From NCBI GenBank assembly GCA_038734945.1, contig JAVYOA010000001.1, forward strand, positions 62,001 through 126,000: a stretch of 64,000 nucleotides of DNA, in the 5' to 3' direction. The number at the start of each line of letters is the position of its first letter. Position 1 is the first letter of the stretch. The DNA comes from Fervidicoccaceae archaeon (lineage in GTDB: Archaea > Thermoproteota > Thermoprotei_A > Sulfolobales > Fervidicoccaceae). The notes beneath the pieces are model-generated. The model was not told where the DNA came from and did not search any database. It saw only the letters and a program-made list of their open reading frames with translations. Shown here piece after piece: positions 42,214 through 51,695 of this stretch. A program made the position numbers and the translations under genes.

Positions 42214-42598
42214 ATGTTGTTGCCTCTTCCACAACCAGCTATGAACCCTCTCATGAATAATGATTTCTCTGGCAGCGGGGAATTCCGCTATGTTCGTTAC
42301 TTCTCCTAGTCCCATGCCTCCTTTCAGGAGGTTCCTCTCAGCAACACATATTTTTATATATTCGAGCTGTCAGAGTGCTTCTAGCTATGTTTTTCATGAA
42401 GCTTGTTGAAAGACATTGCAAGTGCTTCCAACATCCCACCACACAATACTTTAAAAGGGTTAGTTAAGCAAATGAGTGAAGCATGCGCTGCTCCATGCTA
42501 AGTTCAATATAAGGATTAAGCACTGCTAATGCCCTCGATTTCTGAAACTGCACTATTGCTCTTCTCTCTGATGCTTGGAGGGCTATAGCTCTGCACAT
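42214..42598 (-). pseudogene. Possible decayed gene remnant of unknown family
   Basis: Coding-like minus-strand segments run in the order 42598-42464 (44 codons), about 42479-42384 and about 42360-42214, in alternating frames and separated by stops. The last segment, with a Cys-containing beta strand (IKICVAERN) and the string GLGEVTNIAEFPAAREIII, has some resemblance to DsrE-like proteins, but not enough to name one. The remnant could also be chance. Confidence 0.25.
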
Positions 42599-42729
42599 TC
42601 CTGGAAAGGCCGACGAACGCGATCTTTTTGCTAACCATAGCTTCTGCTAAAATCATCAGAGGTCCTCTTTTTTCTTGCTTAATATTTTTAAAATAATGGG
42701 AAAAATGTATAATTATTTTATTTTTTATC

Positions 42730-42740
42730 TTTTATAAAAA
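42730..42740 (+). promoter_or_regulatory. Promoter (TATA box) of the hydrogenase operon
   Basis: TTTTATAAAAA at 42730-42740 would start transcription near 42761, giving a leader of about 58 bases to the hydB-like ATG at 42819. The whole region is A+T-rich, so other start sites are possible. Confidence 0.4.
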
Positions 42741-42818
42741 GAAAAGCTTAATATAATTAAGAATACTAATTTAATTTTTGAAATAAAGGAAAAAAACTTG
42801 TCTCCGCTGTGTGGTACC

Positions 42819-43865
42819 ATGAAGTACTACATTGGAAACAGAGATGCCGTGGAAAAGCTATTTGAGGAGCTGAAGGCTTCTGTTATGGTTGTTTATGGAC
42901 CAAAAGTGAAAAATGGAAGTATTGTTTATGGAGAGCTGAATTCAATTAACGAACTCCCATTGGGAGTTGGTGGCATCAGCTCTCTGACGCACCACTCAGT
43001 CAAGGAAGTAGCTCATCCACCTGTTCAGGACTACATAGTCACAGAGGGAAATTATACTTCATATTTAGCTTCTGTGGGGGTAAGCAGTTGGGCACTCTTT
43101 GGTGTTAGACCATGCGATGTTAGTTCGATCAAGATTCTCGATGCCCTTCTCTCGGATGATCCCATCTACAGGCAGAGAAGAGAGAGGTTGCTCTGGATAG
43201 TTGCTGAAGAGTGCTTGGAGGTTGGCCCCTATTGCTTCTGTGGATCCCTGGAAACAGGTCCCTCTGCTACAGAGGGATTCGACATATCCTATGCTTTCAT
43301 AGGGAGAGACTGCGTCCTTTTCAGGAGCGGGACTGAGAGGGGGGACGAGCTTCTATCGAGAATTCCTGTTAGGGAAATTGATGGAGAAAGCAGTGAGCTT
43401 CGGTTTTATGAGAAGAAGGTGGAGGAGGGAAGGAAAAAGGCTGTGAGTGAAACTCTGGCTGTGAGGAATGGATTTGGGGATGCCCTGGATAGATCAATGC
43501 ATGATGCTCAGCTCTGGAGGAAGTTGAGTGAGAGCTGTCTTGGATGCTCAAACTGTAACATGGTTTGCCCTACATGCTCCTGCACTGAGTTCATCGATGA
43601 TCTGAAAATGGATGGAAGTGCCAAGAGAAGCAGGCTCTGGGTTGGATGTCTTTCTCCAGTATATGGGCAAATTGCGGGGATGCATTTCAGAAAGGAGCAA
43701 TACATGAGGTACAGACACTTTGTCCTGCATAAGTTCCTATTCTCCTCATGGAGAATTAAGAGGAATGCATGTGTAGGCTGCGGAAGATGCATCGCCTTTT
43801 GTCCCATGGGAATCGATCTCAGAAAATCGCTTGAGGAGGTGCTTAGCTCCTATGGCCGCAAGTAG
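42819..43865 (+). CDS. hydB: [NiFe]-hydrogenase/sulfhydrogenase beta subunit (HydB-like, 4Fe-4S)
   Basis: About 348 residues from ATG 42819 (MKYYIGNRDAVEKLFEEL); a TTG start at 42798 is in frame, but the ATG follows TGTGGT. FGVRPCDVSSIKILD is a family landmark of group 3b hydrogenase beta subunits and related anaerobic sulfite reductase A. Two [4Fe-4S] sites: CLGCSNCNMVCPTCSC and CVGCGRCIAFCPMG. It wires electrons between the flavin subunit and the small hydrogenase subunit. It is the first gene of the hyd operon; its 3' end overlaps the HydG-like start by 14 bases. Confidence 0.86.
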   Translation: MKYYIGNRDAVEKLFEELKASVMVVYGPKVKNGSIVYGELNSINELPLGVGGISSLTHHSVKEVAHPPVQDYIVTEGNYTSYLASVGVSSWALFGVRPCDVSSIKILDALLSDDPIYRQRRERLLWIVAEECLEVGPYCFCGSLETGPSATEGFDISYAFIGRDCVLFRSGTERGDELLSRIPVREIDGESSELRFYEKKVEEGRKKAVSETLAVRNGFGDALDRSMHDAQLWRKLSESCLGCSNCNMVCPTCSCTEFIDDLKMDGSAKRSRLWVGCLSPVYGQIAGMHFRKEQYMRYRHFVLHKFLFSSWRIKRNACVGCGRCIAFCPMGIDLRKSLEEVLSSYGRK

Positions 43866-44691
43866 CATTGCTGTTCCGAAGGTTGCTGAGGTAGTTGAAG
43901 TGAAAAATGAGACCAGGGACACAAAGACATTCAGAATACTTGTTCCTGATAGGAGGAGCGATGAGTTCAGGCCAGGGCAATTCATAATGGTCTACTTGAA
44001 GGGCTTCGGTGAGATACCTATCTCCCTCTCCGACCTGGCTGAGGACACAGATGAAGGGACCATGGTAACAATTACCGTGAGAGGGGTTGGAGTTGTATCT
44101 AGATACATGCTGTCGAGCATCAAGGAAGGGGATAAGATTGGGATTAGAGGCCCCTATGGCAGGGGATGGCCTGTTGAGGAGGCAAAGGGGAAGAACGTTA
44201 TAATTGCTGGGGGCGGAATAGGCTTTGCTCCCCTAAGGCCGGTGCTGAAATTTATTCAGAGAAAAAGGGAGGAATATGGGAGGCTAATAGTAATCTACGG
44301 TTCCAGAGGACCTGCCGAGTTTCTATATAAATACGAGCTCGATTCCTACAGGGCATTTCCTGGAACGGAGTTTGTGTTAACTGTAGATAGACCTGCTGAA
44401 GGATGGGAAGGTGAGGTTGGCTTGGTGCCGGACATTCTGAAGAAGATTAGGTTGGAAGGAAACGAGATGAGCTTCATATGTGGACCGGAGATCATGATGA
44501 AGATTGCCTCAAAGAGGCTCGTTGAAATGGGAGCTGAACCAAGAAGGATTTTCGTTTCGCTGGAGAGGAGGATGAGGTGCGGGTTTGGTGTTTGTGGAAC
44601 ATGCCAGCTCGGACATTACTATGTGTGCAAGGATGGGCCAGTTTTTTCCTATGAGGAGGTCTCCCGCTATATGGAGGTTGAGGGGATATGA
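43852..44691 (+). CDS. hydG: [NiFe]-hydrogenase/sulfhydrogenase gamma subunit (HydG-like, FAD/NAD(P)H)
   Basis: About 279 residues from ATG 43852; the alternative TTG at 43831 overlaps the GGAGGTG ribosome binding site. FAD-binding FRPGQFIMVYLKG and the GRGWPVEEAKGKNVIIAGGGIGFAP segment (nucleotide-binding GGGIGFAP) belong to the ferredoxin-NADP reductase fold. A C-terminal [2Fe-2S]-type set of Cys in MRCGFGVCGTCQLGHYYVC matches group 3b HydG. It oxidises or reduces NAD(P)H. The gene overlaps both neighbours by a few bases. Confidence 0.87.
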   Translation: MAASSIAVPKVAEVVEVKNETRDTKTFRILVPDRRSDEFRPGQFIMVYLKGFGEIPISLSDLAEDTDEGTMVTITVRGVGVVSRYMLSSIKEGDKIGIRGPYGRGWPVEEAKGKNVIIAGGGIGFAPLRPVLKFIQRKREEYGRLIVIYGSRGPAEFLYKYELDSYRAFPGTEFVLTVDRPAEGWEGEVGLVPDILKKIRLEGNEMSFICGPEIMMKIASKRLVEMGAEPRRIFVSLERRMRCGFGVCGTCQLGHYYVCKDGPVFSYEEVSRYMEVEGI

Positions 44692-45479
44692 GCAGGCTGA
44701 GGTTGGGGGTTGATAAGCTCTCATCGTGCTCTGGATGCATTAACGAGATCATATACGCCCTGCTCAGCGATCCTTTGCTTTCCGAGTTGATAGAAATATC
44801 ATATTTTCCAGAGCTTCAGGACACAAATGTATCAGAGGGGGGCTTCGATATATTCTTGATAGAGGGCTCAGTTGTGAATAGAGAGCAGATGGATAGGGTC
44901 AAGGAGATTAGAGAGAAAAGCAAGATTGTGATCGCAGTGGGAACCTGTTCTACATATGGTGGAGTGCAATCTCTGAGAGACAGGATAGATATCAACGATG
45001 TTAAGAGAAATGTGTACCTGAGGCCGGAGCTTATAGAAGTGGAGGAGGAAGTCTATTCAATACCTGAGATAATAAAGACTGATTTAGCAGTGCCAGGATG
45101 CCCGATAAATGGAGATAGTTTCCTCAGGCTCATGAGAAAGCTCGTCCTTGGAGGCGGGGAAGTTCTCATTCTCGAGTCTCTCTGCGCCGAGTGCAAGAGA
45201 AGAGGAAATGAGTGTGTCCTCACTAAAGGGAAGATGCTGTGCCTGGGTCCTGTGGTCCCGGCAGGCTGCGGGGCAATATGCCCAAGCTTTGGAAGGGGGT
45301 GCATAGGCTGCTTTGGAATAAGGGGGGACTTGGCTGCCAAGGATGCTGAAAAGCTGGCTGCAAGGATGGAAAAACTAGGGCTGGGGAAAAGGGAGGACAT
45401 TATTTCCTTCCTTATGAGATTCAGCTATGCGAAGGATAAGGAATATTTCAGCAGAATAGTTGGAGGTGGAGGAAAATGA
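44688..45479 (+). CDS. hydD: [NiFe]-hydrogenase/sulfhydrogenase small (delta) subunit (HydD-like)
   Basis: 263 residues. The proximal-cluster motif is SSCSGCINEI with two Cys near residues 14 and 17, followed by AVGTCSTYGG and VPGCPINGDSF. The C-terminal half has eight Cys (LCAECKRRGNECVLTKGKMLC, GCGAICPSFGRGCIGCFG) giving medial and distal clusters. It has no twin-arginine signal, so the enzyme is cytoplasmic. It overlaps the gamma subunit start by four bases and the large subunit by four. The partner is HydA. Confidence 0.9.
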   Translation: MSRLRLGVDKLSSCSGCINEIIYALLSDPLLSELIEISYFPELQDTNVSEGGFDIFLIEGSVVNREQMDRVKEIREKSKIVIAVGTCSTYGGVQSLRDRIDINDVKRNVYLRPELIEVEEEVYSIPEIIKTDLAVPGCPINGDSFLRLMRKLVLGGGEVLILESLCAECKRRGNECVLTKGKMLCLGPVVPAGCGAICPSFGRGCIGCFGIRGDLAAKDAEKLAARMEKLGLGKREDIISFLMRFSYAKDKEYFSRIVGGGGK

Positions 45480-46744
45480 GTGCGGAAGAAGCCTTGCTGA
45501 CAAGGGTTGAGGGGGAGGGGAAGGCAAGGCTAGTATTTGTGAACGGGAGAGTTGAGAAAGTTGAAATCCATATTTTTGAAGCACCCAGGTTCATCGAGTA
45601 CATAATGAGAGGCAGGAGACCTGCTGAAGTTCCCGAGATTGCAAGCAGAATATGTGGTATATGCAGCGTCTCATATCAGATGGCCGCTGCTACGGCCTTC
45701 GAGAGGGGAATGGGGATTGAGGTTCCTGCAGAGCAGGATAGGCTGAGGGAAGCGATTTTCTATGCAGAGCACGTGAAGAGCAATGTCCTTCATATACTCT
45801 ATCTTCAGCTTCCCGACCTGCTAGGAGCTCCTTCCTCTCTGGAGGTCTTCAAGAAGGATCCCTCGCTCCACAAAATGGCAGTTGACCTGTTCATGTGGTC
45901 CAGAAAGGTAATGAAGGTTCTCGGCGGAAGGTATCACAACGTTGTAAACATAAGGATAGGTGGGGTCTACAGGATGCCTGAGATAGGTGAGGTTGCCTCC
46001 CTATCCATAGATGCTGAAAGAGCTATAACTAATGCGAGGAAGCTATCCGAATTTGTTCTGGAAAGCGTCGAGAGGCTTCCGAATTATCAGCAGCAGATTA
46101 GAATGATGTCTCTGTGCAGCTCCATCGATTATCCAGTGATATCGAGAGAAATTTGCTTCGAGGAAAGGAGATTCGATGTGAGCAAATTTGAGGACTTTGT
46201 AAGGCCCGAGCAGGTTCCATACTCGAACTCTCTCAGGTACAGAACTAGAGAGGGAGTAGTGTATGTTGTTGGTCCAATTTCAAGATTCAACAATTCTTTC
46301 TATTCGTTGAGGTCTGAGGTCAGGAGAATGCTGAAATCCTTCGGCTTTGCTCCTCCTCTTAGGAACATTCATCATAGTATAATAGCGAGAGCTGCAGAGC
46401 TCTATGAGTTCATCCTGAGACTCGCAGAGTTCATAGATTCCTATAGACCTGAGCAGATAGAGCTCAGAGAGCCGCGCATAGATCCGGGGACATATTGGGG
46501 TGCAGTTGAGGCTCCAAGAGGCATATTGTATCATAGGTACAGAGTAGGTAGTAGAGGGGTCGTTGAGGAAGCCAACATAATCCCTCCAACATCTCAGAAC
46601 TTACTGGCGATGGAGAATTTCTCTATGGAGCATCTATACAGAATGGAGCTCGTAGAAAAAAGGGAAAGTAGGGAAAAGTTGATCCAGGAAGTTCAGAAAG
46701 TCATAAGGCAGTTCGATCCATGCATATCGTGCTCTGTTCATTGA
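45476..46744 (+). CDS. hydA: [NiFe]-hydrogenase/sulfhydrogenase large (alpha) subunit (HydA-like), no C-terminal extension
   Basis: 422 residues. The L1 motif is RICGICSVSY, with both Cys but Tyr in place of the usual His. The L2 motif QFDPCISCSVH is complete and the protein ends at exactly that His, so the tail normally removed by a maturation protease is missing. The four Cys can hold the NiFe centre. The cytoplasmic enzyme would use H2 or protons with NAD(P)H through HydG and HydB, and its relatives also reduce sulfur. Hyp maturation genes are not in the window. It is the last gene of the operon. Confidence 0.9.
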   Translation: MSAEEALLTRVEGEGKARLVFVNGRVEKVEIHIFEAPRFIEYIMRGRRPAEVPEIASRICGICSVSYQMAAATAFERGMGIEVPAEQDRLREAIFYAEHVKSNVLHILYLQLPDLLGAPSSLEVFKKDPSLHKMAVDLFMWSRKVMKVLGGRYHNVVNIRIGGVYRMPEIGEVASLSIDAERAITNARKLSEFVLESVERLPNYQQQIRMMSLCSSIDYPVISREICFEERRFDVSKFEDFVRPEQVPYSNSLRYRTREGVVYVVGPISRFNNSFYSLRSEVRRMLKSFGFAPPLRNIHHSIIARAAELYEFILRLAEFIDSYRPEQIELREPRIDPGTYWGAVEAPRGILYHRYRVGSRGVVEEANIIPPTSQNLLAMENFSMEHLYRMELVEKRESREKLIQEVQKVIRQFDPCISCSVH

Positions 46745-46754
46745 TTTTGTAGGC

Positions 46755-48002
46755 TCATTCATAGCGGAGGGCTTTTACGGGATCCATGCTGGCAGCCTTT
46801 CTCGCTGGATATATGCTAGATACTAGGCTGACTCCTATTCCTAGGGCTACTGATATAGCTACTATTGTTGGATTTATGTAAGGTTGATAGCTGAGTGCTA
46901 TTGTAGCACTCGCTCCTCTCATTCCTATTCTCGAGGTAGATGTTGGAAATGGAGAAAAACTGCCTGTGAGAATTCCTGGAATCATATATGATAGAAGTGT
47001 GCCGACTATTATTCCTATGAAAGAACCAAGAGCTCCTATAAGAATGCCTTCAACGAGAATTTGGGCCATAACCTGTCTGCTCTTGAAGCCGATGGCCTTC
47101 ATTGTTCCTATCTCTCTCGTTCTCTCAGTCACTGTTACAAGCATCATGTTTATTATGCCCAGAGCTGCTGCTAGCAGCGATATTGCTGCTATTCCTCCTA
47201 GCAGTATTGACATTTGCCCTATCACGCTCTGCATGGTCTGGGCTATCTGTGTTGGTGAAAGAGCATTTACAGAGCTTCCATATATGTTCCTGAGATCCTG
47301 CTCTACTGTGTCTATGTAGCTGACGCTGCTCACCTTTATTAGAAGCATGTCATATCCTCCAGCTCCGCTTAGCTGCATTGCTGCCTGGATTGGGATGAAT
47401 ATGCTAGTATCTGGGGATATGAAGCTCATTGCTCCATAGCTATTGAGAACGCCTGATACAATCAATATGGCTTGAGAAGCAGACTGTGAGAAGCCACCTC
47501 TGTTTAGAGTGACTGTGATCACCTGCCCGGGGGATATAAGAAGCTGGTTGGTTGTATTGGAGAAAGCCAGATCGTGGCCTATAACAGCCATGGGAACGGC
47601 TGAATCCTGATAGAGCGCTCCTGCTGCCAAATTCACCTCTCCCAGGATTGATGTAATATATTGAGAGGAGATGCCGTATATGGTTGCTGATGACGTTGAG
47701 TCTCCTATGGTAACCGTGCCTGTGAGTCTAACTATTGGAATCACCTGGTTGACTCCATCAAGGGTACTTATTACATATACGTCGGGATCCGTCAGTCTCC
47801 TTCCCATGACGTTCACCAAGATGGTGTCTGGTCCAAGCTTCTGGAGCTGTGAGGATATGCTTCTTCCTATTCCTTCCGTCTGGGAAGTAAGAGCTATTAT
47901 AGCAGCTATGCCGATTGTCACGCTGAGTATCAGCAGTATAGTTCTGACTTTGTGCCTAGAGAGAGCCCTGAATGCTAGAAAAAATATATCGTTTATTCTC
48001 AT
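46755..48002 (-). CDS. MacB-like ABC transporter permease
   Basis: 415 residues: N-terminal membrane helix (HKVRTILLILSVTIGIAAII), an extracellular beta-rich domain (about 45-250), and a C-terminal three-helix block with TVTERTREIGTMKAIGFKSRQV and GFISIVGTLLSYMI-like segments, i.e. the MacB/FtsX layout. Such permeases use an ATPase to move conformational force across the membrane, extruding peptides or lipids or releasing lipoproteins. The start directly abuts the stop of the 909-residue surface protein gene upstream. Confidence 0.82.
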   Translation of the reverse strand: MRINDIFFLAFRALSRHKVRTILLILSVTIGIAAIIALTSQTEGIGRSISSQLQKLGPDTILVNVMGRRLTDPDVYVISTLDGVNQVIPIVRLTGTVTIGDSTSSATIYGISSQYITSILGEVNLAAGALYQDSAVPMAVIGHDLAFSNTTNQLLISPGQVITVTLNRGGFSQSASQAILIVSGVLNSYGAMSFISPDTSIFIPIQAAMQLSGAGGYDMLLIKVSSVSYIDTVEQDLRNIYGSSVNALSPTQIAQTMQSVIGQMSILLGGIAAISLLAAALGIINMMLVTVTERTREIGTMKAIGFKSRQVMAQILVEGILIGALGSFIGIIVGTLLSYMIPGILTGSFSPFPTSTSRIGMRGASATIALSYQPYINPTIVAISVALGIGVSLVSSIYPARKAASMDPVKALRYE

Positions 48003-50732
48003 TCACTTCTTACCTCTCATGACTGCTCTCAGTGATATGTATATTGTGAGAATTGCTACAACAGCTATAGCTGTGGGAAGCACGTAGGAGTGGAGAGATG
48101 TGCTCGATGTATTTATTGCTGTTGTGGATGTGTTGTTGCTGCTAGGGGATATTGTGAGTGGGATTGAGAGCTCCGTGCTGTACTGCTTTCCAACGTTGTC
48201 TGAATATGTTATGACGAAGTTTACGCTTTCGATTGGCTGCCTTGATTCACCGATGGGATAGGTTCTGGTTATGTTGCCCACTGGCTGTGTTTGGGTAAAT
48301 GTTCTCGTGAAAGTTCTTGTTATTGTTTCATTTCCAGGGAATGTTGTTGCATTTACATTGCTCGAGAGCCTGAAGCTGAATGTCACCGTTGTTGAGGACC
48401 CGCTGTTGAGCTGGTTAATGAAGCTCTGCGAGCCAAGGAGTGTGGAGTACAGAGGGCTCGGGAGGACAGCTATAGTTACATTGTAGGCGGGACCTATGCC
48501 AGTGTTAGCTATTGTCAGGGATGCTGAGAAGGTCTGCCCTGGAGATATTGTTTGGGGGAGAACAGCGTAGTTTGTGATCTTCAGAGATGGGGGCAGTGCC
48601 AAGAGGAAGGTTAAGGTCTTTGATGTGCTTGTTATTGTGGAACCATCGAAGTAGCTTATTGAGGCTGTGAGAGCCACTGTTGATGAGCTCATTGTGGATG
48701 GTATATATAGGGGTATGGAGATCTGTGTTGTTTCTCCCGGACCCAGTGAATCTATGTAGTAATTCCCCGTTCCAGGCAGTATAGTTCCGCTTGGTGGTGT
48801 TAAAGTTATGCTGATCTGCCCTAATGCAAAGCTGTTTGGGTTGATGAGGGAGAGGTTCAGATAGTTTGTCTGTCCTGCAGTCACTATCCAGGTTTCAGTG
48901 CTTATCTGGAGAGGTAGCTTCGAGGTTGCTGGAACTATCATCAGAGTAAAGGGATCGTTTTCAGAGATGATGCTTCCAGTTGTGGGATCTGTATAGGTGA
49001 TTGCAGCAGCAAGGGTCGCGTACTGTATGGACTGAACAGCGTTGGCATAGACGCTGAAGCTCACGCTCCTGCTCTCTCCAGGATTTATGCTTCCCAAGTA
49101 GAATCTTCCGCTGGATCCCACAATGATGAGGTTCCCAGGAGATATGGTGAGCGAAACATTATCAAGCCTCTTTGCTGCTGTGCTTGTTATGGTCAAATTG
49201 ATCTGAGAGCAGCAGAGACCTCCAACAACGCTTTGGGGCGAGGGAGTCACCAGGAAGTTCGAAACTGTGGGGGAGCCCATTATGAGTATGCTTTCGGTTC
49301 TGCTCTCCGTTCTAGCAGTGAATGTTGAATCCGTGTATGACATGCTGAGGGTCAAAGTAGCCATACCGCTGGCTGTAGGTTGAACAATTACCTGGATTGC
49401 TATGCTTCTGCTCTCTCCTGGAAGCAGGTCTCCTACATACCATCTACCATCGAAACCAAGGAAGCTCATTGATTGTGATGGAGATATTGTTACATCTAGG
49501 CCGCTTATCGAGGTATTTCCACTGTTGGTTATTGTCACTGTTATGTTGCCTTTTCCTCCTGCCATCAAGCTATGAGGCTCCAAATCAATGGATAGCACGC
49601 TCTTTGGCTGCACGATTGTTAGGAGAAATGGGATCCTCTGCATTCTGGAAATTCCGTAGCTGTCAGTATAGCTGAGATCGACGTAGAGCTGGAGCACTGT
49701 CTTGCTTCCTGAAATTCCAAGAGGCAGAACGCTGAAGTTAGCCGTAGCTGATTGGTTCGATTGAAGATCACCGAGATAGAGGCTGGAGCTTCCTCCTGAA
49801 GAGAGGAGCTGCTGCGGAAGCTCGAGAGATACTGTCAGGCTTTTTGCTGTCTGGTTCCCGGAATTGATCACAAGAACGCTCAGTGTGCTGTTTGTGCCTG
49901 CAGTGAGAACCGTGGGTGCGAGCTGAACGGATAGCTGAGGAGATGATGGCTGTTGAATGCTCAGATATATGCTTGTGCTATAGCTCTCAGCAATTCCACA
50001 GCTGTCCAAGAAAGAGAGCTTAAAGGAAATTGGTATTAGAGAGCCAGCAGCTGAGGGTGAAATATAAAGAGGTACCTCAGCCTGATATGTTTCCATGGGA
50101 CCTATTGTTCCAATTTTTATACTTTGGTTAAGAACCAGAACTTGCTGCTGTGAAGATGATGCTGTGAGAAGTGCTCCATATGCATATCCGCTACCACCAT
50201 TCTGAATTGGTATGCTGAGATTCACATATCCGGGAGGTGTGGAAATTATAGTTGGAACTGCTAGGGCAATGGAAGGGGTGCTGCTTAGAGTTATAGTAAA
50301 TGGATCTATTTCAACGTTCTTCCATGCCCCGCTGTCGTAGACGTACATGGATATAAATGCCTGGTAGTACCCAGCAGGGGCGCCATTGCTTACATCTATC
50401 CAATAGGAGAGCGTTAGTGTTTGCCCAGGAACCAGAGGGGACATGCTCGTGGCAGTAGCTATGGAACCTCCGCTCAGTGAATCGCTCAGATAGCTTGGCA
50501 GGTAGAGGAGACCCTTCACTCCACCATATGTTGAGTTTCCGTTGTATTTGAGAACGACATTGAGTTGCTGCATCTGCATTCCTGCTCCAACGCATGCTGG
50601 AGACTGCTGCGAGCCCCAGTAAGCGCTCAATACGGTGAATAATCCCCCTTCTTGCTGTGCCTGAGAAGGGGAGGTTATATAGAGAAACGAGAAAAGTATC
50701 AACAATGATAGGAAGATGGCTTTGTTCTTCAT
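48003..50732 (-). CDS. Large surface protein with repeated CARDB/NEW3-like domains, in a MacB-type ABC operon
   Basis: 909 residues. Signal peptide ([25 protein letters not shown]), a long Ser/Thr-rich extracellular region with repeats of the pattern (I/L)x(N)xGxxxxxxVxxxxxPS and SLGPGE/NLLPGESRSIxI (about six domains), and a C-terminal helix, VLPTAIAVVAILTIYISLRA, followed by a basic tail, so a type I membrane protein. It sits between a MacB-like permease and ATPase gene on the same strand and overlaps the ATPase by four bases. It may be the exported substrate, a cell-wall scaffold or the periplasmic part of the pump. Confidence 0.72.
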   Translation of the reverse strand: MKNKAIFLSLLILFSFLYITSPSQAQQEGGLFTVLSAYWGSQQSPACVGAGMQMQQLNVVLKYNGNSTYGGVKGLLYLPSYLSDSLSGGSIATATSMSPLVPGQTLTLSYWIDVSNGAPAGYYQAFISMYVYDSGAWKNVEIDPFTITLSSTPSIALAVPTIISTPPGYVNLSIPIQNGGSGYAYGALLTASSSQQQVLVLNQSIKIGTIGPMETYQAEVPLYISPSAAGSLIPISFKLSFLDSCGIAESYSTSIYLSIQQPSSPQLSVQLAPTVLTAGTNSTLSVLVINSGNQTAKSLTVSLELPQQLLSSGGSSSLYLGDLQSNQSATANFSVLPLGISGSKTVLQLYVDLSYTDSYGISRMQRIPFLLTIVQPKSVLSIDLEPHSLMAGGKGNITVTITNSGNTSISGLDVTISPSQSMSFLGFDGRWYVGDLLPGESRSIAIQVIVQPTASGMATLTLSMSYTDSTFTARTESRTESILIMGSPTVSNFLVTPSPQSVVGGLCCSQINLTITSTAAKRLDNVSLTISPGNLIIVGSSGRFYLGSINPGESRSVSFSVYANAVQSIQYATLAAAITYTDPTTGSIISENDPFTLMIVPATSKLPLQISTETWIVTAGQTNYLNLSLINPNSFALGQISITLTPPSGTILPGTGNYYIDSLGPGETTQISIPLYIPSTMSSSTVALTASISYFDGSTITSTSKTLTFLLALPPSLKITNYAVLPQTISPGQTFSASLTIANTGIGPAYNVTIAVLPSPLYSTLLGSQSFINQLNSGSSTTVTFSFRLSSNVNATTFPGNETITRTFTRTFTQTQPVGNITRTYPIGESRQPIESVNFVITYSDNVGKQYSTELSIPLTISPSSNNTSTTAINTSSTSLHSYVLPTAIAVVAILTIYISLRAVMRGKK

Positions 50733-51433
50733 GATGAGATCCCCCTGCTCTCCTTTATTTCTACAATTTTACCATCTCTTATCCTGACTATCCTGTCTGC
50801 AAAGCTTGTGAGCTCCAAGTTGTGGGTTGCCATGACTATTGTCTTTCCCTGATCCCTCAGCTCTCTGAATATCCTGGCTATGTTTGTAGAGTTTACCGAG
50901 TCCAGATTCCCTGTCGGCTCATCCGCTATTATTATCTCAGGATTATTCACTAGAGCCCTCGCTATAGCAACCCTCTGCTGCTCCCCCCCGCTTAGCTCAA
51001 GAGGCTTCTTATTGAAGGCAGATTCTGGGAGAAAGTTGCTAAGAATCTCCAGGGCCCTCCTCCTTCTCTCTCTAGGGGGTATCCCCAGAGCGATCATGGG
51101 AAGCTCCACGTTTTCAATGGCTGTGAGGTGAGGTATCAAATTGAAAGATTGGAAGACGAAGCCCATCTTTTTGTTCCTGAGCTCAGCGAGCTGATTGTCT
51201 GTGAGTGAATTAAGATCTGTGTTGTCAAGAATGACCTTTCCTTTTGTAGGCCTGTCGATGGTGCCACATATGTTGAGCAGAGTTGTCTTTCCGTGCCCTG
51301 ATGGTCCAACAATGCTTATGAATTCCCCTCTGTTTATCTCGAGAGAGACCCCCCTGAGGGCAGGGTATTCCACTTTGCCAATTCTGTAGATCTTCCAAAC
51401 ATCATTAAGAGTCATGAGAGCCCTATTGCTCAA
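50729..51433 (-). CDS. ABC transporter ATPase (LolD/MacB type)
   Basis: 234 residues. Walker A is GPSGHGKTT (His in place of the common Ser), signature [15 protein letters not shown], Walker [14 protein letters not shown] and the LolD-type [27 protein letters not shown] are present. It energises the MacB-like permease encoded two genes downstream and leads the three-gene operon. Confidence 0.88.
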   Translation of the reverse strand: MSNRALMTLNDVWKIYRIGKVEYPALRGVSLEINRGEFISIVGPSGHGKTTLLNICGTIDRPTKGKVILDNTDLNSLTDNQLAELRNKKMGFVFQSFNLIPHLTAIENVELPMIALGIPPRERRRRALEILSNFLPESAFNKKPLELSGGEQQRVAIARALVNNPEIIIADEPTGNLDSVNSTNIARIFRELRDQGKTIVMATHNLELTSFADRIVRIRDGKIVEIKESRGISS

Positions 51434-51695
51434 TTATCTCGCCTAGTTTTGAGCTTCACTCAAGTCCTTATATATACTTCTGCGGGAAATGTGCGGGACT
51501 AGCAAACAGGGGAATAATCTGCTCTGTTGTTAATATGAATCCCGAATGTTTCAAATGCAAAAAATTGCGAAAAGAATCATGGACTTTAGCTTTTGCGCGA
51601 ACTTTTGTCGTTATTGTAAAAATTTGTTTTCTATTTAAGAGAAAATAGATGTTAAATTTATTTCTCAGTTACAATCCTAATAGTTCCTTAACTAG

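Larger units (their letters stand above)
42074..42797. other. 724-bp gene-free region with broken coding-like stretches on the minus strand
   Basis: No intact gene is seen. On the minus strand several short open stretches in different frames read like protein: a 44-codon segment at 42598-42464, a segment ending about 42384, and a segment at about 42360-42215 (YIKICVAERNLLKGGMGLGE onward) that stops at 42214. Two in-frame stop codons occur just upstream of the last segment. This pattern fits a decayed gene of unknown family. The 5' part before 42819 is very A+T-rich and holds the promoter of the hydrogenase operon (TTTTATAAAAA at 42730-42740). Confidence 0.4.
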
